From NCBI GenBank assembly GCA_958295665.1, contig OY282560.1, positions 186,853,561 to 186,917,560 on the forward strand: 64,000 nucleotides of DNA. Direction: 5' to 3'. Source of the stretch: Tipula vernalis (taxonomy: Eukaryota; Arthropoda; Insecta; Diptera; Tipulidae). Positions 44,755-54,488 of this stretch are shown here, in pieces. The position numbers were made by a program, and so were the translations under genes. Every line of letters begins with the position of its first letter. Position 1 is the first letter of the stretch. The notes beneath the pieces were generated by a model. That model did not search any database and had not been told where the DNA came from. It worked only from the letters and a program-made list of their open reading frames with translations.

Positions 44755-45122
44755 TGTGTTGTCTTGTGCTAACTATTTTTACTATATAATTACTAACAAT
44801 TTACTGACTATCGGTTATACCTAGGTGTCTGTAACCGGGCCGATTCTGTCATTTCTAACTATCCTATCATATCCTTCGGTTTTGTTGTGTGTGAAAGGGT
44901 GCACGGTGGGACCCGGCCAGGGATGGGCATGATGCTGTCACATTTATGTAATATCGTGGGTGGGTGTGCACTCCTTTTTGTAATAGTGCTTAGGTATCTT
45001 CAGTGGGGAAAGCATTCACCTGTGTTATACAATTGGTATGACGGTTTAATGACCACATCACTAACACGGGATTTCTTGCTTCATAAGCTTGGCCGGGCAT
45101 TCAAATCAATCAATCAATCACG
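44755..45122 (+). repeat. Dispersed repeat family 'R44', copy 2 with (AATC)n tail
   Basis: Longer copy of the same family. It continues to ACACGGGATTTCTTGCTTCA, GGCCGGGCATTCAAATCAAT and ends in an AATC repeat at 45105-45121. A simple-repeat 3' tail is typical of SINEs or LINE 3' ends. The 83-codon ORF within (44887-45138) has a hydrophobic stretch but its frame is not shared by copy 1, so I do not call it a gene. Confidence 0.7.
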
Positions 45123-45125
45123 AAA

Positions 45126-46022
45126 ATGTTATAGTTAAGTTTTCCTTTTCCAGAATCAAATTCGAAAAAGTTCAATAAATTTGTCGATTCTATTCTAACA
45201 CAGGATTAAGCTAATTAAAAGACAAGCTGAAATATTTTTGGTACACTACTCGTATCACTAGAAGCGATACCTGTGATACAATTCCTTTGATTTAGGTCTG
45301 CAAGGTTGACGAAGCATTTACCAATATATCTCATAGTCGCAATCCGCTTCCATACGCATGTAGGTTCTATTATATGTAAGATGTCAATGAATTAAACCAC
45401 CCAAAAGCCAAAACACAACTTGAAGCATCCAATGCTAAGCGTCTTTAGGAACGTATCTGTTCATGTGAAATTTAATAAAAAAAACACAAATTTTGAAAAA
45501 TGTTCAGATTTCTGTAAATGTTGGAATTTCTACTATTGGTCAAAGCGACGGTTTGGAGGTGGCAGCCTCCATCCTATGAGGTGAAAATAAATCAAACTAA
45601 TAGTTCAAACAAAAAAATCCTTTTTCGAATTTTTTTCTGATTTTCTTTCCACTTTTTTCTAACGAGCATTAAAACCCACAAGGAAAAGGCATTAAAGAAC
45701 TTGGACTTTAATACCATTTTAGAAAAGAAATAAGGCATTTGGGTCTTAATTCCAAAAAACAGGAAATAAGGGCGTTAATTCACTCAACCGATTCATATTA
45801 CGATACTTAAACGATACGATAGAGTCAGTAGAACGTAGGTTCGCAAAGTAAGTAATTCTTTCAACAAGTTCCGGTCTATTTATTAATGCCGGGCAAACCA
45901 ATGTACACTTTTTCCTTGTTTCTGCAACAGAAAACAATCCAAAATAAAAAAATAGACCCTTAAAAAAAATTATTTAGGCAACATCAAAGATGAACAGGGG
46001 TTTAAAATTACATAAAATGAAA
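45126..46022. other. Unassigned DNA
   Basis: No recognised gene or repeat in this interval. Confidence 0.45.
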
Positions 46023-46776
46023 CACTGTGATCAAAAAGAAGTAAGACTTTTTAAATAAAACACAAACGGCTTATTATTCTTTCATATTTATTTTAAAGTA
46101 ATCCCCTTCAGATAGAAGACACTTACGCCAACGTTTTTTCCAGTTTTCCAAACAGTTGTTAAAGTTGATTTCGGCAATGATCTTTAAAACCTTCTTCGAT
46201 TCGGCTTGTATCTCTTTAATCGAGTAAACGCGATGCCACCAGAGCTATTTTTTTATTTTCTGGAATAGCCAGAAGTCAGACGGAGCCAAATCAGGCGAAA
46301 AGAGGGATTGCGGAACGATATAAGTCGAATTTTTGGCCAAATAGTCACGTACAACCAATGCAGTGGAGACGGCGCATTATCTTGATGCAAACACCAACAT
46401 TAATATACCCAAAATTCTGACCCAAACAATATTTGCGTGATGTCAACAAGACCTCTAATTGTCCATCAACGATTTATAAGTACTAAATACTCGACTTTCT
46501 TAGTGGTGCATTGTCATCAAAAGCCTTCTCCAACATTTCATTATTGAAGCAAAATTTTATGCAGTTTCTTTGCTGAACTCATTTTCAAAATCGAAAACAA
46601 CACTTTTTTAGATGAAAGTAGCCAAGCGCATCTCATTAATTAACTAGCAAAGATATTGACACGAAATTTGACACAGATGTGTTTTAGGGTGCTACAAACT
46701 TAAGAAAAAAAACTACTCGTTTGGACAATCCCGCGCGATTTAAATGGAAAGGTCTTACTACTTTTTGCTCCCAGTA
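46023..46776 (-). mobile_element. Mariner element (DD34D) with internal deletion and both TIRs
   Basis: CACTGTGATCAAAAAGAAGT and AAGACTTT at the left mirror the right end (GGTCTTACTACTTTTTGCTC then CCAGTAG). The minus strand starts with a decayed N-terminus (SSAKKLHKILLQ near 46580) and, past a deletion, gives HQDNAPS (second Asp), VVRDYLAKNSTYIVPQSLFS, PDLAPSDFWLFQKIKK (third Asp), KEIQAESKKVLKIIAEINF and NWKKRWRKCLLSEGDYFK, the usual mariner C-terminus. At 754 bp it lacks about 0.5 kb. A related N-terminal fragment with the same right-hand end lies at 62545-62896. Confidence 0.85.
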
Positions 46777-48144
46777 GTAAATCTTTTAAGTATGTATTGA
46801 TATAACAATTGTGAGACTAAATGATTTACGTTTGATAAAATTTCAGATATTTCATTCGTAGCCATTAAATTCTCATCCGATGTACTTTCTTTTCAGTAAA
46901 AAAGGAAGATCTCTCTTTTGAATCGGGAAGTAACCAACCAAGAAGCAATTATTTTCTTTGTATGAAACGTATAATTTTGGCTCATTTCCATTTGAATATG
47001 GTTGTTCTTGAAAGATACATTTTGCAAACCATGCCAACATTACTTTTACTAAATTCTGATACCAATACACCAGATTTGGCATAGATGAATGTTTGTTTAC
47101 TAAAAGTAGATGCTCGATGAAACCGTGTATTGTCGATCGTGTTGATTAATGAACAAGACGTCGTAAAGTGGTTTGATGAAGAGCTTTGGGTTATAAAGCT
47201 AATTGATAGTTTCTGTTGCCAATCAATTAGTATTGCAATCACGGTAATGTTTCTTAGCCAATAACAGATTAATTTCTTGAAAACGTGAAAAGAATTTAGC
47301 AGTCTAATTATATCAGTGTATGTATATGTAGTTTGAATGATGTTTTTTTGTAATATTCCATTTGTAAAATTGAAAGCCATACCTGAACCTGACATCTCTA
47401 AATCCCAACAAAATTTTTAGGGGAAAATGAATACCAAGGTTGCTATAAAATGGAATTACTTTACTGGAATTACTTTCCCGTGATGGCATTTCGCTCTTAA
47501 TTTTTTTGAGAGCGATACTAAAAAATATTAAAGATTATTCATAAGGAACAATATTGTAAAAAAATATCGTTCTGAAGAACAGGAGCATTATTCTTGTTTT
47601 ACGGCTGTTGGTATTCCACCATTGCGTTTGTATCAGAGTTGTTAAAACTTTTCATTATTTTCTCGCTCTTTATAAAAATGTTCGCTCTTGCTCAAAATAA
47701 TATAATTTTTCACTAAGCGTTATGCTCTTTACTTCTTTTTTACTTTACTTTAGAATCTACGACGTTTAGCCGTAACATAAGAATATATTGAACTATTGAG
47801 CGGTTAAGGTAATGGAATTTTCTCTATTAAGTAACTTGCAAAAATTGTGCAGTCCCGGCTACTCAATGTAGTGTCGAAAAACGTTTTTCATCAACGAAGC
47901 CGATTATCATCAAATTTGTTTAACGACGTTTTAATGGTCAAGGATAACTCACATTTTGAGTATGAGGAGGAATACTGAAGATATTTAGTGATTAAAAGCA
48001 TTGAATATTGCTTTTGACAAATGATGACAGATTTAAATATGAAATGTACAGTTCTTTCCTCTAAAGGATTCGTCTATTTGAACAGAAATGTTGTTATTTT
48101 TTATATAGATACCATAATAAAAAAATAATCACCCCTACTACGAT
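46777..48144. other. Unassigned AT-rich DNA
   Basis: Contains the longest non-transposon ORF on the minus strand (46982-47395, 137 codons), which shows no domain, no compositional signature of a gene and low-complexity Ser/Thr stretches. I treat it as open by chance. Confidence 0.4.
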
Positions 48145-48264
48145 TGTTGAGTCGATCGACAATCGACACGACTCTGTATTTCGTTTTCGTTTTATCATTT
48201 GGTATCAACTATATGAAAAACGAAAAGGAAACACAGAGTCGTGTCGATTGTCGATCGACTCGAC
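48145..48264. repeat. Hairpin MITE, ~57-bp arms
   Basis: GAGTCGATCGACAATCGACA and CGACTCTGT on the left pair with their inverse at 48232-48264, and pairing goes on through the CGTTTTCGTTTT-like parts to an 8-10 base loop near 48202. Each arm contains the self-complementary GTCGATCGAC. Confidence 0.85.
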
Positions 48265-48643
48265 AGTCATAATCCTCATATTTAATCGACGGTGATTCAT
48301 TTTTCTTCAATCGCTCTTTAGTATAGGTTGGGAGCGATATCTTTAATTTTTCCGCTCCCTTTTTCTAAGGAGATATTAAAAATAAAAAAACTGTTGAAAG
48401 TGTTTATCAATAGAGGTAAACAATATAAATGCATAGTGAAAAAGAACTAAAATTTGTATAAAGAGCGATAAAAGACCTTTTCAAGAAAATTGGCGATTCT
48501 ATTGACCCAAGCTAATTTTTCAGCTATTTTACTTTCAATTATGATAGGATTTGTCAAAGTTAGGTAACAACATGAAACATTCATTATGCCTATTTTCACA
48601 TGATTATTTTTTGAGACATGTTTGACTTCTTCTCTTATTTTAA

Positions 48644-48740
48644 GGAGGGAGGGGAGGGGTGGGAAGGGGTGGTGAGGGGTGTTGAGAGGTGGGGAGTGGT
48701 GGAGAGGAGTGGGGAGGGGTTGAGAGGGGTGGGGAGTGCT
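48644..48740 (+). repeat. G-rich simple repeat, potential G-quadruplex
   Basis: Nearly 100 bp of GGGG(A/T)G(A/G)GG-type units with more than ten runs of three or four G and almost no C. The minus-strand ORF over it is a Pro/Ser/His repeat that mirrors the tract. Confidence 0.9.
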
Positions 48741-49289
48741 CATTTAATATACGTATATCTAATATTTTCGGTTTAAGTGAGTGATTTTTGATGTCCACAA
48801 TACATTGTCGTTGTAATTTTATGAACGCAATATAATTAAAACTTACGAGAATTGTACCGTTGATATACTACGATTTAATAAAGCGAATTTTTGCCAATCG
48901 CGTTTTTTTTTCATAGAGTGCTTGATCAAGTTTAGCTTGTATTGTTGTGGAGTGGGATGGTTTGGCGGTAGTTATGGTGGTGTTTTTAGGAAACTGATTT
49001 TGGTAGAGCTGCACGTTTCAGCGTTTTTTTGGAGTTTGAGAAAGAAAAATGGTGGTTTAATAGATGTTGTGGTTGTAGGCGGATGGTGTGGATTGTGCGT
49101 TGTGAATGAAACAGTGTCCACGACAGATCAAGTTTAAATTTAATTAATCTATAGTGGCAGATTTGCGGAAATTCTACATTTAGCGGGTGACAATAAAACA
49201 TGGAGACTTGTTAAATTCCAAATAATTTGAACCAAATCATTTGAAAATTTTATAGACTTGTAAATAATACGTTTATTTAATAGAACAAT

Positions 49290-49530
49290 TAAAGATTTTC
49301 AAACTAGCCTCCACGAGCATCAATACATAACGTTAAACATTTACTAAAATTATCAGCAGCAGTTCGAAGCATTTCTAGAGGTATTTCATCCCATCCCAGA
49401 CCTTGATAGTAGCATGGTTTCGTTTTATCGCTTGAAAGATTGTTCAACGTATTTTTTGCCGAATTTCCAGCTTCGTACAGTTCGACAATAGCGAGACGAC
49501 TTTTTGTGACATGCTAATTCAAAAAATAAA
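49290..49530 (-). pseudogene. Mariner (DD37D/maT-like) relic, N- and C-termini joined by deletion
   Basis: The minus strand reads TKSRLAIVELYEAGNSAKNT, the start of a mariner-type DNA-binding domain, and then within 30 residues GWDEIPLEMLRTAADNFSKC and LTLCIDARGG, the end of such transposases. The catalytic middle is deleted. This assignment rests on the combination of the two ends; the exact lineage is uncertain. Confidence 0.6.
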
Positions 49531-49551
49531 AGAAATAGAGGACTGTTTTAT

Positions 49552-49790
49552 TTAACCTTCGAGCGGGCCCGCGCCGTAAAATTTACGGCGAACTTATTAA
49601 TTTTCTAATAAAATAGTTTTGCAAATAAAATATTTTTTAAGCTTAAATACTATTTTTCTTTAATTATTAATAATTACCAAACTCTATGTTATCATAAAAT
49701 AGTGAATATTTATTGTAAACTGTATGACGTAAAATTTACGGCGCGCGCTCGCTCGTGTTAACATAAAATGCGCGCCCGCTCGAAGGTTAA
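49552..49790. mobile_element. TTAA-flanked CpG-rich MITE (piggyBac type)
   Basis: TTAA at 49552-49555 and 49787-49790 flank inverted ends CCTTCGAGCGGGC. Subterminal palindromes GCCGTAAAATTTACGGC (about 49571-49588) and a partial copy near 49728-49744 follow. The core is AT-rich and noncoding. The right subterminal part carries an extra GAGCGAGCGCGC block. CC start and TTAA duplication are piggyBac hallmarks; the ends differ from the 24.1-kb element, so it would be moved by another family. Confidence 0.85.
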
Positions 49791-50197
49791 TGAAAAGGCT
49801 TTATTTTAATGTATACATAAAAAAACAAAATTTGAAAAAACACTCTAAATAAGAAAAAGAAATTAAAAACAATCTTCGTAATTCATTGTTTAATAAAAAT
49901 TTGAGCTAAATTGTGGGTTGAGCGTTGCGATAGATATCCGTCAGGTAAAGCATTTGAATAAGTCGTTAAGTCGTTAACTCAAATGATGCTTATTATATTT
50001 ATTATTTTATTTCACCTCTGAGGTAGTAAGTTATAAGCTTTAAGAGTAAGATTAGATTAACTATCATTGCGATTTTCAGAAGGACTCCAGAAATCAGATT
50101 CAGCAAACTAATAAATGTTATTTCAGAATTCGGTTTCCATTTTTTTATAAATCGTAATAAATTAATCAAGAAAATTAGAAACGTATGGTCATTGTGT

Positions 50198-50312
50198 TAT
50201 TAACTATTGGCTATAGTTAGATGTCTGTAACCGGGTTAATTTCTGTCATTACCGGGGGATCTTGCTTCTTGCTTGGTTGAACACTCCAAACAATCAATCT
50301 CGTTGATAGTCA
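50198..50312 (+). repeat. R44 family, internally deleted copy
   Basis: TATTGGCTATAGTTAGATGT, CTGTAACCGGGTTAATT and CTGTCATT match the 5' portion of R44; the sequence then jumps to GGGGGATCTTGCTTC and CAATCAATC of its 3' end. Confidence 0.6.
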
Positions 50313-50559
50313 CCGATAATTTCTTCCACTAACGGAGTGATCCTTCTCAATACCATATAGAGGCAGGTGTGCTGTGAAAAAAAAGTTATATCGAGATACT
50401 TCCCGCTCTTCGCGCGATCCTCCCCGCGACCCGGATGATCGGATGATGAGACAATTTATCCTCCATCCATTCCGGCTGTGTTTTGGATTTCTTTGGTACA
50501 TATTTTATTTATATTATTTACATATTTATTTTATTTATTTGGTGTTTTGGCGTCTATTT

Positions 50560-50663
50560 GTACCAAAGTTGAGTAGATTAATCTACCAGCCCCGTAACCT
50601 TCCAGTAGGGTGTGCATCACGTGAGCTGTTCTGGTCATGTCATTAGGCAGCTGCGTGGTGGGT
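50560..50663 (+). repeat. ~100-bp dispersed direct repeat, copy 1
   Basis: Matches 57569-57674 at about 88%: ACCAAAGTTGAGTAG, CCGTAACCTTCCAGTAGGGT, GCATCACGTGAGCTGTT and GGGTAC. The match ends at the border of the P-superfamily relic, so it is probably the end of a separate repeat. Confidence 0.75.
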
Positions 50664-51710
50664 ACGAAGAGTTATTTAATGTTTGGATTGATAAATGTGG
50701 CTTGTTGAAGGAAACGAATTTACCGAAAAGGCTTGTTGTTTGTGAAATACATTTCGACTCGAAATTAATCGGCAAGCGCCAACTAAAACTAAAATCTATA
50801 CCAGAATTTTATTTGTATTATCCTGATTTAAAGAGCAATATCGAAGTACCAGAACGTTTCCAAAATATAAAAGTTTACGACAACAAACATAAAAGTGATG
50901 TGACGATGATTTCCTCGTTCGATTAATGTGGTAAAATGTCTTCAACTGCCAGAAGTAGTAAACAAGAATAAATTCCATCATCTTGCAGTAATTGTTTTAT
51001 AAATATAAAAAATTGCTTTTACTACAAACAAAAATTCGAAAAATCACTAAAAACTATAAAAACTTTAAAAACGAAAGTATTTCTTGGAGAAAAAAAAAAT
51101 TATTTTAAATATCAAGTAAAGGCTCTCACCACCAAGATAAATCAACTGCGTAAAATAAAACCTATATCCGTACAGATAGATTCACTACACAATTTAAGGA
51201 AAGGAATTTGGCAAAATGATTTTGTCGAAGAAACTAGAGGAATGGCCAATGGAACAGAAAAAAATTGCCCAACAAATCTATTTTAAATCCCCCGCATGCT
51301 ATAATTTTCTTAGGCAAAATTTATATTTTAAAATGCCCTCAAAATCATCAATGTGTCGATGGACGTTAACAAAAAAATCTCAAACCAGGTTTAAATGAAT
51401 CCATTCTGTTGGGATTAAAAAATAAAGTAGCGGAAATTAATAACACAGTTCAAAAAAAAAATTATTCTAATTTTTGATGAAGTTGCCATTCGTCAGGACT
51501 TTGAGAATGACCATGTTTGCGATGTTGTCGACGGCTTCAGTCAAATTAATAAAGATAGGTTTAAAACCATGGCAAAATATTTGACGGTTTTCATGATCGG
51601 TGGATTATTAAAACCTTATAAATTTATGGTTTCTTATCACGCAACAGAAAAAAAACGTGGATGGAATAACCTTGACTAAAGTTCTTTTGAACAGTGTTAA
51701 AGAAATATTT
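50664..51710 (+). pseudogene. P-element superfamily (THAP) transposase relic
   Basis: A THAP-like segment comes first (NVWIDKCGLL, RLVVCEIHFDSKLIG, LKSIPEFY), matching the second half of the C2CH domain with C-x2-H and the following Pro. A Lys-rich coiled-coil-like stretch follows in broken frames. Then KKLEEWPMEQKKIAQQIYFK, MPSKSSMCRWTL, GLKNKVAEI and, after a shift in an A run near 51460, ILIFDEVAIRQDF, VVDGFSQINKDRF, YLTVFMIGGLLKPYKFMVSY. The FDE..IR motif and its context are the start of the P/THAP9 RNase H-like core with its first acidic residue. It ends about 51700 without the rest of the catalytic domain. Confidence 0.8.
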
Positions 51711-52210
51711 TTGATGTGTTTTTGTAATTTTTAATAATAAAATTGAAATATATTTCAGAAACATTTTATTGGTTTTATTTAGACAAAAAAATCCCATAAT
51801 TCTACTAAATCACAACAGATCTTACATTTCAAACGACTTCTTTCTTATCTATAGCTACAGCAAATTTCAGCCACATTTGATTTTCAGATTTCGATTTCCC
51901 TTACTAATCGAATAAGGTCGAATAGACAGTTCCGCAAAATTTCCACTTCGAATCGTTACAATCTACGCCACGTTGTGTATTATTTTTAGGATAGGCATAT
52001 CATTTCTGTCTGAATTTTGATGAGCTTCATCTACACTATGTTGAAGATTAAATAGATCAGAGAAATCTTTATCTTGTGAGTCAAGTTTCGCTTCGATGTT
52101 AACATTAGATTTCTACTCCAGTCCCAAATGTTATTAACCTATAGGTCCACTAATTCCTTTACAGAAATTATGCTAATTACTGAGTTGTTATTCTCTCAGA
52201 AAAACGCACT
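51711..52210. other. Unassigned AT-rich DNA
   Basis: No feature recognised. Confidence 0.4.
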
Positions 52211-52212
52211 TT

Positions 52213-52705
52213 AGGGGTAATAACACCTTGTGAGGTTTTTTATCCATTTTATTATTGGCCTAAAAGTTTCCTGTAATTACAATTGTATGGTCCAGACATC
52301 GCCTTTTAAAGGTAAACAATAAATTTTCATAATATTTGAGTACTTTAAACTTTAAAAGTGTTTTTATCAATACCATGCATTTCGACTCGGGCGGAAAACT
52401 ACCGCTTTTAATTTTCAACCGATCGACTCTAAGTTTTAACTATAGATTTGTAATAACATTTTCTAGTGAAGTACGTAGGATTTTTTTCATCAATTAAAAT
52501 TCAACGATTTTATGACCGATTTTCGACCGATTTATCACGAAAAAAAATGTTTCTTTCATGGAGGTCACTCATTGGGCCCCGCTATTTTAAATAAATAATT
52601 TAAAAAAAAAAAATCTGAATCTTCAAAACTTATATAACATGTATTAAAACCCGAATTTAAAAATGACACTTAATTTTGCTCCCACAAGGTGTTATTGCCT
52701 CTTAA
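52213..52705. repeat. Possible inverted-repeat element, ~490 bp
   Basis: AGGGGTAATAACACCTTGTG at 52213 mirrors CACAAGGTGTTATTGCCTCT at about 52685-52704 with three mismatches. Its right end resembles 15218-15320 and 17988-18090. No ORF. Confidence 0.5.
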
Positions 52706-53357
52706 TTCGGCGAAGCTTTTAAAGTCTATGAATTTATTTAGCTGTTTACCCTGTAATTGTTGTTTAATGTCATTGTTGTTATTTGTAACTGCCAAACGAT
52801 TTTGCCACCAAAATTTTCCGTATCTACTAAACAGAAATCATTCCTCTGTCGAATAGATAATTCGACCCCACACTGTTACTGTTAACTAAATATTGGTGGT
52901 ATCATCATTATTCATGGTGAAGGTTTTCCACTTGTAGAAAAAATAGGTGACGTGAAGAAAAAATAATTAAATGATGTCGATCAGCGAGCTGCAGGTGTAG
53001 CAATATATTCAAATTCCAGTAAAACTCACGCTGTTACATCACTCTCACTAAACACAACCCTTCGGCGAAATATGCGCGGCCGTAATTCAGCTTCTTAGCG
53101 TAAATATAGCACGTCCTGTAATTGTATAATCAAGTTCATACATTTCGTCGCTGCTGCGTATTCTGACAAGTTTTCAAAAATTCTACAAGAGGACGATGTC
53201 ATGGACGTTTACATATGGAAATCTTAAAACACGAGCGTAACAAACGAGCTTAACCACTCAATCTCAAAAAATCTAGTTATTATAATATTATTTCTTCTTA
53301 CTGGGAGTAAACTCTTCGTATAAATAGATGCTATTTCAGGAATTGTCGCAGGCCTAT
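52706..53357. other. Unassigned DNA
   Basis: Nothing recognised. Confidence 0.4.
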
Positions 53358-53890
53358 ACTGCCGTGCTAAGCATGTTTTCCTTAACTACATTTTTGGCCC
53401 AATTGAGTTATTGATGCCAATTAATAGCTAATAACAAACCTTATCATTAAAATAAAATAAAAATTATTAAAACTAAATTGAGAAACACGTGATAAGAAAA
53501 ATAGTTTTTATTTTTAATGCAAAATTCACTGATTTCAAAACTTTAACATCAATTTTCTCAAAATGCGTTTTTGTAGTCAAGGACGTGTTCGAAGTTTGTA
53601 ATAATTTTGTTTTTGTAATAATTTTGACAGGAGTGAAATAATTTTCTCTTTCATATTTTGTAATAAGTTTTATTTGTACTATTTTTTTTAGAAATAAATT
53701 AATGTAATACGGCTTAGTTATTGTTATTGCGCGCTTTTGTTTATGAATATTATTACAGAAATGTCAAATTTACAACACGTAGTGGCTGTGATAATTTGGT
53801 TGCATACAAAATAATGTCATAAATATTACAGCTGGAATAATTATCACAAACTTCGGACACGTCCTAAGAAAACATGTTTAGCACGGCAGT
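53358..53890. mobile_element. MITE with interrupted left TIR, 533 bp
   Basis: ACTGCCGTGCTAAGCATGTT at the left and ACATGTTTAGCACGGCAGT at the right are inverted copies. On the right the repeat continues directly into GGACGTGTCCGAAGTTTGTG; on the left that continuation (GGACGTGTTCGAAGTTTGTA) appears only at 53580, after about 190 bp of unrelated DNA. So the left repeat was split by an insertion. No coding capacity. Confidence 0.75.
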
Positions 53891-54163
53891 ATAATTTCAA
53901 GCCGGTGGGTCAAATTTCTCTCGCGGGCCATACTTTGGGCTTCACTGAGCTAGGGCATCAGAATAATGTTTTGAATATCAATGGACTAACAATTTCTAAA
54001 TTTATAAAGTCGAATGAACTCCTTTAATATATTTAATTTTATATGTATTGCGTATGTACACAATACACTTAAAAGAGGCATGAGTAGAAATACACATGAA
54101 CTTATTTCATATCTTCCTTCATTTATTCAATTTCCCATTTTTATATTTTTTTAAAACTACGAA

Positions 54164-54488
54164 GGCCCTTTCCGAAAGTTATACTTATTTATATAGACCT
54201 GCTTATTTAAATAAGTATGTTGGAGAGGTAACTTAAAATAAGTATGTTCTTACAAAAAAAAAATCTTAAACGAAAACCAAAATTCTGTTAATTTCATTGC
54301 ATACATATTGTGATATTATGTAGTAATTAAGTTTTATAAAAAATTTAATTAAAAATTATTTTATAGTTACAAAATAGTCAAAATAAAAAATAAGTATGTG
54401 AAATCAATTCGGATGATTTTACATACTTATTTAAGATGGCGGCAAATAAGTATGTCTAAATAAATAAGTATAACTTTCGGAAAGGGCC
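54164..54488. mobile_element. MITE with GGCCCTTTCCGAAAG ends and ATAAGTATG repeats
   Basis: GGCCCTTTCCGAAAGTTATA at 54164 and the inverted copy ending at 54488 match for about 35 bp. The word AATAAGTATG or its complement appears at least six times in the 325 bp, in both orientations. No ORF. Confidence 0.85.

Noticed and set aside
44887..45138. 83-codon ORF with a hydrophobic stretch, possible membrane peptide
   Set aside because: It lies in a repeat whose other copy lacks the same frame, and it ends in the AATC tail.
46982..47395. 137-codon minus-strand ORF
   Set aside because: No domain, signal or conserved motif visible, Ser/Thr/Ile-rich composition fits AT-rich noncoding DNA. Cannot be supported as a gene without homology data.
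48447..48743. 98-codon Pro/Ser/His-rich ORF
   Set aside because: Mirrors the G-rich repeat on the opposite strand.
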